DNA from: Rhododendron vialii | Taxonomy: Eukaryota; Streptophyta; Magnoliopsida; Ericales; Ericaceae | Length of the DNA stretch: 64,000 nt | Direction: 5' to 3' | NCBI RefSeq assembly: GCF_030253575.1 | Contig: NC_080569.1 | Span: 8,127,501-8,191,500 of the forward strand | In this document: in pieces, positions 9,692 to 21,204 of the stretch | Layout of the letters: each line of letters opens with the position of its first letter | How positions within the stretch are numbered: position 1 is the first letter of the stretch | Program-made: the position numbers and the translations under genes | Notes under the pieces: generated by a model | Databases searched by the model: none | What the model was told of the DNA's origin: nothing | The model's input: only the letters and a program-made list of their open reading frames with translations

Positions 9692-12550
9692 AAGGCGAAG
9701 GAGTTTTTTAACGTTGAACGAAGAAGTAGTATCTGAGACAGTCTCCCGACTCACCGTCCCTCCCGACCGAGTCGGCGGCGTCGACGACATCTCTTTGGTA
9801 GATAATGTACTCAAGGGAATCCGAGTCCAACCCGGTCTCATTATTCGTTCCTTCCCGGTCCCTCCCTGCCTCGCTGTGAGAATCCCCAAACCCCACAACA
9901 TTACTCTTCCAATGTGGATTTTTCTCAATTTCGTATTCTTGATGCTGGTATGGAGGGTTGATAAACGAATCAAGCTACCTACTCGAGTTTGAAATTGAGT
10001 TCGTTAGCTAAAAGCTCATTATGTAAACAAACCAAGCTTTAAATTTTTTGAAGATTGTTTAAAAAATCAAGCTCTTCGAGAACGAACATGAGCTCGATTA
10101 AAGCTCGTTTTCTATTGGCTTGCCTCATAAACATGCTAAGCTTCAACATCTTTTAAAGTTGGTTAAGTATCAAACAAAGCTTGGATAACTAATAGGCACT
10201 TTGGATTGAGGGATTTTGGTGAGAAAAGAAAAGAATAGAGAAGGGATTCTCCCCTTGTTTGGATAAATCAAAAATGATAGAGGTACAGAAAGAGTGCTGC
10301 TACAGGTACAGAAAATTGGGGACCGAATCCGGACCGACGGCCGCCGGCGAGCCATCTCCGGCCACCGGACGGCCGATCCGAGCCGTCCAAAAATTCTAAA
10401 AAAAAAAACCGAGGGGCCCCGCGCGGGAATCAACGTCATCCGAGGTGTGTAGGGTGCTTGATCGGAGCACCCCTTTTCGTGTGTATATGTATTGTGGCCG
10501 GAGATGGCTCGCCGGCGGCCGTCGGTCCGGATTCGGTCCCCAATTTTCTGTACCAAAAATGATAGAGGTACAGAAAATTGGGGACCGAATCCGGACCGAC
10601 GGCCGCCGGCGAGCCATCTCCGGCCACCGGACGGCCGATCCGAGCCGTCCAAAAATTCTAAAAAAAAAATGTGTGTAAATGGGTGAGAGATGATGAGAAA
10701 TGTGTGTAAATGCAAGGCTTATTTTGTTTCTCACCTTTCTCAACAAAAATATGAGATCTGGTGAGAAACCATACCCCTTTTTTTTCTCATCAAATCAAAC
10801 CATCCAAGTACTCGGCTTGTTTGGCTTGTTTATCACCTTAATGTCCGGTATTTATGCGATTTTGATCGAGTCATGTACCCTAATGATTACGGTATTTGTA
10901 TGAACTTGTCGATGTATGATTTGGTTGCTAATTTTCGAATTGTTTTCCACCCAGGATAGAACTGGTAATTTTGCAACTGGAGCTATTTCGTATCTGGTTG
11001 ATGCACTGGGTGGTGCTGTAGCTTATGTTGAGGGTCGTCCCATGAACGTCTCAGTGGATGTGTCCATCGACCTTGTTCCTTTCAATGGCAAAGCCTGATG
11101 TAAGTTGCCACTTATTAGCTCCAAATCCCCACTTCTCTTCATATGTTTTCCCATGGTTTGCCTTTTATTTGGCCCGATTGTTTTTTTTTTTCTTGATCAG
11201 AGAACAATTAGTATCGTTCCTCAAAAGCCATACGACACTTATAGGTTGATTTTGGCCTGGTTTTGGTTTAAGTTTGTAAGATTCAGGTTGTTAGGTGATT
11301 TGTTCAGGGGTATGCCCTTTGATCCTTGTTTTGGTGGTTGCTTTCAATTATAGATAGTTTCCAAAAATTTAACATTGCTTATGTAACAGCTTTAAATTAA
11401 TTGTTCTTCATCACTCGTAGCTTCACTAATGATGGTATATGCTTCTTGAAGATGCTTCTCTGGGGCAGCTTTCGCTTCATTAAGCCGGAAAGCAATGACC
11501 ATTTCTTTGGAATTGTTAAAAAAATGGTCATTCGAAATAGAATTGTCATTTTCCCCATCCACAGGGAGGCCAAGCGAAGGCCATTTATTTGCCAATTCTA
11601 TTGGGAGGCCAAGGAAAGGCCACTTTATTCCTTGCCAAATCAGTCCAGCAAACCAAACACTACCTCCAACACATTTCTTCAAATATCTTATCAAAACATC
11701 TTCTTTATACGGACATTGAGTTTTCGTGAGACCCATTTCGTTAATTATTGAATTCAACAAACACTGAAGTTCTCCTGCAATTATCGTTGAGGAAAAGAAC
11801 AATTTTGTGGAGAGTGTTTGCTACTGAAGATGATAGCTTATTGACCTTTCTACGAGTACTTGTTGGGTTTGCTCCCTAGTTAGCTTACACTATTACCAAA
11901 GTAATATGTAGGGTGTGTTTCTGTTGATACCGTCCGTGTATTCCTTACTGCATGGGACACAAAATGCTCGCCTTTTAAGCATACTATGGTGTATCCATAT
12001 GTCAATCTCTCCTTTTGGATGATTAATTGGATTAGAAACAGCGGGATTTGAGTTTGAACTTCATGGAATTGCAGGAAGGTTAGCAACTTGAGGTAGGTTG
12101 ATGATTCCAGATTGGAGGATTGAATGAAGATGTTAAAGATGTGTGTTGTTAAAATTCATGTATATAAGTAGGATCTTTGTGGAAGGTCAGTTAACTATAA
12201 TGAACAAATTTTTTCGATATCATCAATCCATAGCCCTCAAATGAGTCAAACCAGTTATTGGATTGTAGACCTAATATTCTCACACCATATCTGTTTAGTT
12301 CCAGATAGTGTTCTTAACTTTGTAGCTTAAATTTTGCAAAAACTTGGTTTGATGCATTTCTGCGTGAGTGACGTCTTACATATATATGCCTTCTCCATTG
12401 ACAGGATGAGTTGGGGATTACCGCAAGGGTTTTATGCCAGAAAAGGACGCTATTCTGGAACCGTCATTCTTATAAGAAATAAAGCAACTGAGGAGGTTGT
12501 TGCTGAAGGTCGCCAGTCTTTCTTCAGTAAACGTCCGAGCAAAACTCTGA
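9692..12550 (+). pseudogene. Thioesterase copy C, frameshifted pseudogene
   Basis: Three exon-like blocks, 9692-9875, 10955-11099 and 12405-12550, align with the exons of copy B and keep GT-AG borders. The blocks are disabled in several ways. The ATG of copy B has become ATT, and exon 1 has 4 extra bases before the SRLTVPP stretch. Exon 2 is 145 nt instead of 141 and meets TGA right before its donor. Exon 3 carries two single-base insertions, which remove the normal stop. The usable stretch DRTGNFATGAISYLVDALGG still shows the hotdog core. Intron 1 has gained about 900 bp, including a GC-rich hairpin element. A transcript could still exist, but no full-length thioesterase can be read. Confidence 0.85.
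10270..10668. repeat. GC-rich hairpin repeat with an extra direct copy, in pseudogene C intron 1
   Basis: A block starting at 10304 (GTACAGAAAATTGGGGACC onward, about 100 bp) recurs from 10566 as an apparently identical direct copy. Between them lies an inverted copy at about 10494-10552 ending CCCCAATTTTCTGTACC. The block includes CCGACGGCCGCCGGCG and ends in CCGTCCAAAAATTCTAAAA. The string AAAATGATAGAGGTACAGAA flanks both sides. The same hairpin family occurs at 47.4-47.7 kb. The base composition is far more GC-rich than its surroundings. Confidence 0.75.
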
Positions 12551-13040
12551 CCATGTTTCACTCGTAAAGCTTAAACCATGACACCTGGAAATTCCGCGTG
12601 GGCGTTGTCAATTTTAGGACCCTAGTTCCTTTCACACTACGGTTCCATATTTCTTTTGATGGTATAGTCATGTAGAAGACATGTACATCAACTCATCTGT
12701 TATCAGCTATGAGAACACGGTGGCTGTGTTGGCTCTGGATGCCCGTATTACGTTTGTGCTGTGTATAAAATTAACTTGCTCTCTTTAAGAAATCTCAAAT
12801 TGGCAAATTGGGTGGTTTCAAATTGTACATATGCAGCGGGGTGACCTTTTTTTTTTTTTTTTGGCATCAATATTACAGTCATTTGATGCAAAGACAGGCA
12901 GGCTGTACCTTTGTTCTGGACCCATAATAATGTTTGCCTTTGGCAATTACTCCTTCCTTCCTTTTTTGGTAAACAATTACTCCTTACTTCAGGATTACCT
13001 GTGGAACGGTAACCTTCATTATTGCCTTGGATTCACCTGA

Positions 13041-13856
13041 GGTAGGACCCAATTGAGGACCAGTTCTGCATCAAACACCAGTTGGAGAAAATATATGAAA
13101 TGGAAATTTTCTGGTAGAATGATACGTAATTCTAACTAAAGTAAATACTCATCAACAAATTCACAAAAAAAAAAAAAAAGGAATAGAATAGTTTGTGGGC
13201 CGGTCGAGGCATGTGATAGCACTGGGTCGAATGGTACTTATTCTCCGATATACATCGACTTTCAAGTTTCCTTCTATAAAGCAAACTCATGAACCAATAG
13301 TTTCTCGACACTCAAAATAATCTACGGAAAGTAACTTTTAATACGATGTAAAAGAAACAGGAGAAGCTGCTTTTTTATACTGGAGTGTTGTATCTATCAT
13401 AAGCTACATAGGCATACAAGCATATATAGAAAACGGCAACATTAGTTTGTTAGGGTTGAGAGAATATCCTCTAATATTGTGGAGATATACGTGGAAAAAA
13501 ACAAGGAGACTGAGATTGTTTGGTTTGAATTTTGAGAGAGGCTTTTAAGAATTGACAGGAATAGATACAAAAAAATTATTGAAAACCGTGCGTAGGTATC
13601 TAAAACGGACAAATCCTCTCCAACTAACCTACATAATATCACATGTATCTCATATAAATCAAATCTGATTAAATATATTAGAGTAAAATATTAAATTAGA
13701 ATAACAATTCCCACCTAAGGCGATGCCTATTAATAATGATATCGGTGTTTCGAAAGGATTGATAATGATATAAGATTAGAATTGTGATTGGTGATGAGGA
13801 TGAGACTATTAATAAGAATATGAATCCTTCCTTTATTTTTGGTTTGGATAGGATTA
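13041..13856. other. Spacer without recognised genes
   Basis: AT-rich DNA follows the homology to the thioesterase unit. A poly-A run lies near 13165. The reading frames are short and match no family I recognise. I see no tRNA-like or repeat structure. Confidence 0.5.
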
Positions 13857-14136
13857 GAGCATCTCCAATGGACTAATCATTTTTCTAGCCATTTTAGCTA
13901 GGAAAAGTGTGTTAGGCAGCCACTAAATTTGTAGTCTACCCAACAGCCTCTCAACACCCCTAGGCATTTAGAATAAAGTAAGGGCATCAATGTAAACCAT
14001 CTCTCCCTTTGTCGTTATCTCATAAATCTTGAAACTCACCCATCGGGAACACAGAAATCCACCGATCGGAAACCACCTTTTAGAATAAGAAGAGAGAGAG
14101 TGAACGGCAACTCTTGAAACCCACCGATAGGAACCA

Positions 14137-14200
<64 letters not shown>

Positions 14201-14612
14201 AAAAATCCACAAATCAAACCTCAAATTGAAACCAAAAATCAAACCTCCGATGAAACCACATAACTGAAAAAAATCATAGATCGAAAACCATAGAATTGAA
14301 AAACCCACAAATCAAACCCCCTGAAAACCCCACAAAAATCAAACCTCCGATGATTACGAGGTAGGGCTATTCACAGTCGAAGCTGTTCTCCGGTGATGAC
14401 GCTGTAGCGGAGAGAGTGGTACTGCTAACCGACGATGACATTGCAGCAGGAATCGAAGCAAGCGAGCTCAAAAAGTTTGCCTCACCCAACGAGGGACTGG
14501 AGCCGAGGTTAAACTGACGACCTCTCAAGAGAGGCTGCTGGGTTTATGTTTCCCCCCCTTTTGTCGCCATTTTATCGAATATTGTGTTTTGACTAGGTTG
14601 GTGGAGATGCTC
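13857..14612. mobile_element. PIF/Harbinger-type element with TTA target duplication
   Basis: The ends are GAGCATCTCCAATGG and, inverted, GAGCATCTCCACCAA. The element is bordered by TTA on both sides (13854-13856 and 14613-14615). It is 756 bp with no transposase, and contains a perfect (TC)28 tract at 14139-14194 plus repeated AAATCAAACCTC-type motifs. It lies about 0.5 kb upstream of the PHT4;3-like start codon. Confidence 0.75.
14139..14194 (+). repeat. (TC)28 microsatellite
   Basis: Perfect dinucleotide run inside the Harbinger-type element. Length polymorphism would be expected. Confidence 0.98.
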
Positions 14613-15095
14613 TTAGACTGAGATTACACCACTTAATTGACGAGAAAATAAGATTGGAAGAAAAGAAATCCTTTTACTTTTATTGTTTGATGGAACGAAA
14701 GAAAGAGCTTGGCAAATCAACCGAGTATGTTCGATTGCTTAAGCCATGCCCTTAAATCCAACGGTTGAATGTAGGGTAACACATCAGCATACGATATAGA
14801 CATTAGGTGAGTGCATGCACAAGTAATCTTTCCCGCAAGATTTTTTGTACCGAAAATTCATCTATCTTCATGCCGAGAGATTTTTCGATCGTTAAATTTA
14901 AAACATAAAAAAAAAATTGCACAATTAAACTGCCTGAAAGCCCTCAACACATAAGCACAGAGTTTTCGGGACCGAAGATATCGGACCCTCTTTCCCCACC
15001 TACCACCACTTCTTCCTTCAGAAGTTGGAACAGCGAAATGAGTAGCAAATTCCTCATCACTCATCAACACCACTATACTTTCCCCATCCCACACC

Positions 15096-18000
15096 ATGGA
15101 ATTCGCCCTCGCCCCTAACCGATCACTCCGTTACTCTCCCTTCCAAAACCCTAAACCACCACCACCACCACCAGCCTTCAACCCCCAACGCCCATCCAAC
15201 GCCAAGCTCTTCCTCCCCCACAATTGCCTCAACCGATTACCTTCTCCGCGAATCCATGGCGCAAGCAGAATCGGCACTCGAGTACCGGTTCGAGCCGGGG
15301 GTTCTGCGAGACATGCTCAGTCGTTCTCGAGCAGCTCGTTTAGTGGAGCAGGCGATAGAGAAGAAGAAGAAGAAGCAGCAGCGGCGAGGGAACCGAGTTT
15401 TGTCGAGTTTATTACCTCGGAGAGGGTTAAGGTGGTGGCGATGATAGCCTTGGCTCTGGCGCTCTGTAATGCGGACCGGGTCGTTATGTCGGTGGCCATA
15501 GTTCCTCTCTCCATCGCCAACGGCTGGCGCCAGTCTTTCGCCGGCGTTGTCCAGGTGCTTTCTTTTATTACAAATGTTTTTTTTCTCGGCAAACAAAACA
15601 ATTATATTAAGGCTCGAAGGGATACATCGAGGGGCTCAATCGAAGTAAGCATAGAAAACTTACACGATCAAGCAGAAAACAGAAAAAAAAAAGAAAAAAG
15701 AAGAAAAAGGGGAACCACCAAACAGCGTCCTCCAACAAAACATTGGAAGAACAGACCTCATCTAGACTCAAATCCCGACTTACAATTTTAGAAGCCTAAT
15801 TCCATCCAAAAAAACCTTAAATTCCTCAACCGTATACAGCTTGATGTCGAACTTTGCCTTTACCCACATAGCAACTCTAGTTTTTATTGGGTTTTGCCCA
15901 TGTGAAAAAGAAAAAGAAAAGAAAATAATTAGAGTTGGTTGGCCTGGTGCATTTATTGGCTTAAGTTATGTGCTCTTTGGAAGTGGAATGCCGGCTGTGA
16001 TGTTTTGGATCTCAAAGAGCATTTGTGATGCTTGAAATATGAAGAGTCAAGTGTGTAGATGTTTCTCCTGGCCCTATTTAAGTGAAGTGGTGCATGTGGG
16101 CTAAGTGAGTGAGTGAGAGAGAGTGGGGAGAAAGAAAGAGAGACTGAGCGGAGAGGAGAGTCAGTCCGGGAACCCTTTTGGGGGGTCTCCCCCACCGTGA
16201 GGTTTTGTGTGAGAGAGAGAAAAGATGTGAGGGAAAAATAGAGTTGTGGGGTGAGTGTAAAACATTGTATAGAGCCGTGTGTTAGGAGCTCAGGGAGGGT
16301 TTTACATCTCACATTGTAATCTCTATTTTTCTTATAGTGGAAGATTTCTCTCTCTCCCGTGGACGTACCCGAGTTTGGGGAACCACGTATTTTGGTTGTG
16401 TGTGATTTCGTTTTTGTTAATTTGTTGTGCTTCCGTTGCGGGTGGGATTACCGGGCTTAATCCCAACAGTTTTTACCTTGTCAACCATGGCCCCAACAGA
16501 TATTGAAGCGTTGTTAAAGACAACCTCGTTACGTACTAACCACAGCGACCACAACGTTGCAAAAAAAGACGCTTCCCACAGACTTTTCTTGAGGTTCCTG
16601 AATCTGTTATCCATCCACCACTTGAGATGATCTTCCAGAGATTCGGAGCACACCCATTCTACATGCCACCATTCCAAAATCCGCGACCAAACCTCCCACG
16701 AAAAAATTGCAGTGTAGAAACAAGTGGTGCGGAGTTTCCAAAAACAGAGAACAAAGAGGACACAAGGTAGATTGGCCCTCAAAAATCAAGTTTCTGTCCC
16801 ACAATACCGATCTCATCGCCACCTTGGATTGAACAGCCATCCAAGCAAATATTTCTACCTTCGGGGGGCTAATGTTCTTCCACAAGCCTTCTCTCCCCAA
16901 ACTTCCGGATTGCCCACTATTTTCTCACTGATTGTACACTGATTTTACCGAGAAACGATTATCAGAGGACCATCTCCAATTCAAGGCATTGCGACTGGAC
17001 GAATCCAGAAAAATTGGTTGTAGCCTCTGCTTTAGTTCCTCCATTTGATTAGATTCCCAGTCTCGTAGCGTTCGGCTAAAGGACAGGTTCCATTTGACGA
17101 CTCCCGTTCCACTCCAGAGTGCATTGACAGCCGCCTCTTTTTGAGTAGAGATCCGGTATAGACGAGGATAGTCCTCTCTAAGAGTCGAGTCCCCCAACCA
17201 TACCTGGTTCCAAAAAGAGATCTCCAAACCAGACCGTACTTGGATTTAAAACCCTCCTGGACTATGTTTCCTATGCATGAGGAAACTTCCCCAATGGCAC
17301 AAATATCTTTCCATAGGTTCAAGGCCTTACCGGATGAAGGCATACGAGGAAGCCAACAGTTTTGTTCTAAACTGTATTTTCCTTTGATTACTTTCACCCA
17401 CAACGATTCTGGTTCTTTGTTGAACCTCCACCACCATTTGGCCAAGAGGGAAAGATTTTGGATCATCAAATTCTTCACACCTAAACCCCCATTCTCCTTC
17501 TTTTTGCAGATCATCTCCCATTTGATTAGGTGGAGTTTTCTCTTGTCAGAGTTTAATTAGTCTTTCTTGGTTTAGTTTCCGGCATTTTACATTGAGTATT
17601 GAGGAAAGAAATGGTTATTTTTTAACCAACATTTTTTTAGCATGTTTTTTAATGCTGATCTACCAGTTTTGAGCAATTAAATTTATTACTTTGTTGTTCT
17701 TTCGGAGAATCACTCGGTGACTTCATGATTATCGCAATTGGATTGTTTCTGGGAGGAACTGGATCCTCTCCGGTCCTAGACTGGGCGGTCCTATTTTGGC
17801 CCGTTTTGGGCACTTTCCGGGTCCACGTCAATGGTCCAAGTTGTTCATTTTTTAGAACATGTTGAGAACATATACCGCGCAAAAAATCAAGTTGATTGGA
17901 TACCGTACGCGATAATTTCGTAATGAGTTTATTTCCGGATAAATGGGTTTAATGGTCGAAAATGGGCTTCGACCAATGTTCTCCTCTCTTTTTTTGGGCA

Positions 18001-21000
18001 AGATAAATGCATTTTAAAACAATATTGAATGGTATCTGATCAACTTGATTTGTGGTGTGGTATATGTTCTCAACATGTTCTAAAAAGTGAACAGTTTGGA
18101 TCATCGATGCGGGCAAAACAGACCGAAACTGGACCGTCCAGTACATTAGTAAGACTGGGAAGTTTGAAACTTGAACATTTTTGTTGTATTATTTATGGCT
18201 GTTACTTGCAGTTGACTAGTTTTGTTTTCAGCTGCTGTGAACTAATTGTATGAAATTTCAGCAGGGATAATGAGTCCATAATTATTTGTTCAGTTTGGAG
18301 TGATTCTGAGCATTTCGACTATGAGAGCTTCTATTTTCCTCAATTTTGACTTTCGATACAAGTTGGGTTTATATTTGGCCAATGATAATACTTGTGAGAA
18401 TGGTAGATACTTACCTTAACATACACCATGTGAATGCCATTGTCATAAGCTTTTTTGAAGCGACTGCAAGGAGTATCTGAACTTGTGGAATGTAAATTTA
18501 ATTGGATATCGTTGTTTCTGAGAAATCATTTTAGTTACTATGGTATCATTTGATATGCCTGTCACTATCTGCTGCTAATGGCAGTCATCATTTCTTTGGG
18601 GATACCTGATATCACCAATAGCTGGGGGCACGCTTGTGGACTATTATGGTGGTAAGGTAGTCATGGCATGGGGTGTGGCTTTATGGTCACTGGCCACCCT
18701 CCTTACTCCTTGGGCTGCTGAAACTTCTATATGGGCATTACTTGCTATGCGAGTCTTGCTTGGCATGGCAGAAGGCGTGGCTCTTCCTTGCATGAACAAT
18801 ATGATTGCAAGGTATTCCAATAACAACAATGTTTCCTTCATCTGGTCATTTTTTATTGAGTGTGGAAATCATGGGTGAACAATTATTTGAACTTTTCTTT
18901 TAGATGGTTTCCTCAAACAGAACGATCAAGGGCTGTTGGTCTTGCAATGGCTGGATTTCAGCTTGGAAGCGCTGTTGGACTCACACTTTCTCCAATCCTT
19001 ATGTCACAGGGTGGTTTATTTGGACCATTTGTGATATTTGGATTATCTGGATTTCTGTGGGTTTTGGTGTGGATATCAGCAACTTCAAGCACTCCTGATC
19101 GAAGTCATCAAATATCAAGATATGAGTTGAAGTACATACAAAGCCAAAGCAGGAGGCAACAGTCCTCTGTGATTCAAAATAAATCGAAGACTGCGAAAGT
19201 GATCCCTCCTTTTAGGCGCTTGCTTTCTAAGCTGCCAACATGGTCTGTAATTGTGGCAAATGCTATGCATAGCTGGGTAATGCACACATTGCTGTGTCTA
19301 TTTTTCCTATTTGTCGTTATTTGATGTTCTTTTATTTATGACATTTGGGTATTGCATTGCCCTGTCATGACAGTCATGCTTTTTTTTCTTCCCTTTTTCT
19401 ATGAAATATTGAATTCTGAAAATTTCAAACCTACCAAAATTAAATAAAGGAGAGCACATATCTAACAAGGGAAGAAGTTTCTACTAAGAGGGAACCCTGC
19501 AAATTACCAGCTTAAAAATTTGTGAATACCATGCGGTTACTGTATTTAAATGTCTGAACCTAACTTTGTTCAATTTTGTTGGTAGATTATATGATCTAGT
19601 GTTCTTCATTTCTTTTCTTTTCACCCAGGGATTCTTTGTTATTCTCTCATGGATGCCCATATACTTTAAGACGGTAAGGCCATAGCTTAAAGTCATGTTT
19701 TTTTTTTACCAGCAATTTAGTATGTTTATGGTTGTACGATTTTATGAGAAATATGAAATGCATGACTCTTCTTTGTTGTAGATATACCATGTTGACCTCA
19801 GACAAGCAGCATGGTTTAGTGCTGTTCCGTGGAGTATGATGGCATTTGTAGGCTACTTTGCGGGTGTTTTATCAGACATGTTAATACAAAGGGGCATCAC
19901 CGTCACTTTAACTCGCAAAATAATGCAGGTACACATCTGTCATATATTACAAAAAAAATGCTGAGTTTTGGAATAACTTATGAGCCGTTTTGTTTTTCAA
20001 AGTGGATATTTATTTCTTCCTTAGTGTTAATTTTAGACCTCATCCATTTGATTTAGTGATTAACCATTTAAGTACATAGAATAGGAACAGAACATGACAT
20101 GTGATGATGACATAAACTTCTGTTGAAAATTACTTTTGGGAAAACTTTACACTGCTCACTCGTAACTTTTCTACTTGCTATATCAACTTTGGTAAATAGA
20201 AGACAGTATTTTGCGGAAATGAATGTTTGTTAACCAACTTCCTAGTATCAAAGACTTTCAAGAATATGAAAACCAAATAAAAAATATAACCTCTATTAAA
20301 AAGGGTATTTTCACCACATAATAAATAGTCATTCTTTTATGGATTGACAATTGTTCTTGCCGTAAACGTCATGATGGCGGCTTGATACATATGACCTCTA
20401 AAACTACATATGTTGTCTTGTTTCGGTTCTGTATTGGTTATGATGCATCCTTCCTTGCAGTCGATTGGTTTTGTTGGTCCTGGGATTGCTCTCATTGGTC
20501 TAACTATGGCAAAACGTCCATCTATGGCATCTGCTTGGCTAACTTTAGCTGTTGGGCTAAAGTCATTTAGTCATTGTGGGTTTCTTGTGAACCTTCAGGT
20601 CAGTGAATTCAGAAAATTCACTAGAAGTTAAGGACAGCACAAAATCATTATTCACTCTCCTCTGACCTTCTGTTTGTGTTTTTCTGTAACCAGGAAATTG
20701 CTCCACAGTATTCTGGTGTTCTCCACGGTACATTAGTCTGTTCTAATCTGTATTTCGTAATTTTCGTGGATGTGATCTTTCTTAATTCATAACACTAATT
20801 TTATCTGGGTACTGTTACTACAAGAGGTGCGGGAAAATTAGGGGGATGCCCTCAAGAGGTGGTTTCTATTCCCCCATAGAAAGGCAATCGAAATCAATGG
20901 GGATTCATTTTGTCTTTTTCCATTAGCTATTTATGTTTTTGTTACTGCAAAAATACTTGATCGTCCTGATATAAAGACTTTCTAATGGACTGAACGTATC

Positions 21001-21204
21001 CACTTTGAATTTGTTCTAGGTATGTCAAATACTGCTGGGACATTTGCTGCTATCGTGGGAACGGTTGGGGCTGGTTTCTTCGTCGAATTAGTGGGCTCTT
21101 TCCAGGGCTTTCTACTGTTGACATCGTTTTTGTACATTTGTGCTGCTCTATTTTGGAATGCTTTTTCTACAGGGGAGAGAGTGAATTTTGACGGAACTGA
21201 GTAG
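15096..21204 (+). CDS. PHT4;3: Plastid PHT4-family anion/phosphate transporter (PHT4;3/ANTR4-like)
   Basis: There are eight exons: 15096-15554, 18585-18811, 18904-19276, 19629-19673, 19782-19928, 20461-20598, 20694-20727 and 21020-21204. All introns are GT-AG and the frame closes at 535 aa. The first ~105 residues are rich in Ser, Pro and Arg with few acidic residues until a Glu run, which fits a chloroplast transit peptide. The rest is a major-facilitator protein: SERVKVVAMIALALALCNAD opens TM1, then DYYGGKVVMAWGVALWSLAT, GMAEGVALPCMNNM, and RWFPQTERSRAVGLAMAGFQ. PHT4 proteins move phosphate or related anions across plastid membranes. The 3-kb first intron is swollen by an L1 insertion carrying a solo LTR. 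The PHT4;2/PHT4;3 choice leans on neighbouring genes. Confidence 0.92.
15577..17560 (-). mobile_element. 5'-truncated L1-type LINE in PHT4;3 intron 1
   Basis: Reading the minus strand from about 17560 gives the C-terminal part of a plant L1 ORF2: KENGGLGVKNLMIQNLSLLA, LVWRSLFGTRYGWGT, then the zinc-knuckle region PPKVEIFAWMA...CPLCSLFLETPHHLFLHC (zf-RVT). After the solo LTR is removed in reading, the frame continues KAKFDIKLYTVEEFKVFLDG to a stop near 15789. A 3' UTR and a short poly-A (plus-strand T run 15577-15584) follow. Frameshifts make it defective. The L1 lies 22 bp after the exon 1 donor. I could not identify a convincing target-site duplication. Confidence 0.85.
15885..16468. mobile_element. 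Copia-type solo LTR nested in the L1 fragment
   Basis: A 584-bp segment interrupts the L1 reading frame and is bordered by the 5-bp repeat GTTTT (15880-15884 and 16469-16473). Its ends read TATTGGGTTTTGCCC and GGCTTAATCCCAACA, that is the TG...CA LTR termini with the first G mutated to A, plus an inverted TTGGG/CCCAA. The interior has LTR-like features such as CATTGTAATCTC and TCTCTCCCGTGGACGTA. No internal domain is present, so this is a solo LTR left by recombination. Confidence 0.8.
17750..18155. repeat. Foldback element in PHT4;3 intron 1
   Basis: Two imperfect inverted arms of roughly 110 bp lie at about 17765-17908 and 18029-18140. The left arm has TTTTAGAACATGTTGAGAAC and the right arm has GTTCTCAACATGTTCTAAAA. 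About 120 bp separate them. No ORF is present. The arms could pair in the pre-mRNA. The superfamily is not assigned because the termini and target duplication are unclear. Confidence 0.65.

Noticed and set aside
10170-10746. Long overlapping open frames on both strands (up to 181 codons)
   Set aside because: They read through the direct and inverted GC-rich repeat arms and repeat the same peptide; no family match or intron logic.
14036-14308. 90-codon minus-strand frame with a long alternating Arg-Glu run
   Set aside because: It is the translation of the (TC)n microsatellite inside a MITE.
15577-17560. Target-site duplication for the L1 fragment
   Set aside because: Only a 7-bp CTTTCTT similarity was seen near both ends, too weak in pyrimidine-rich DNA.
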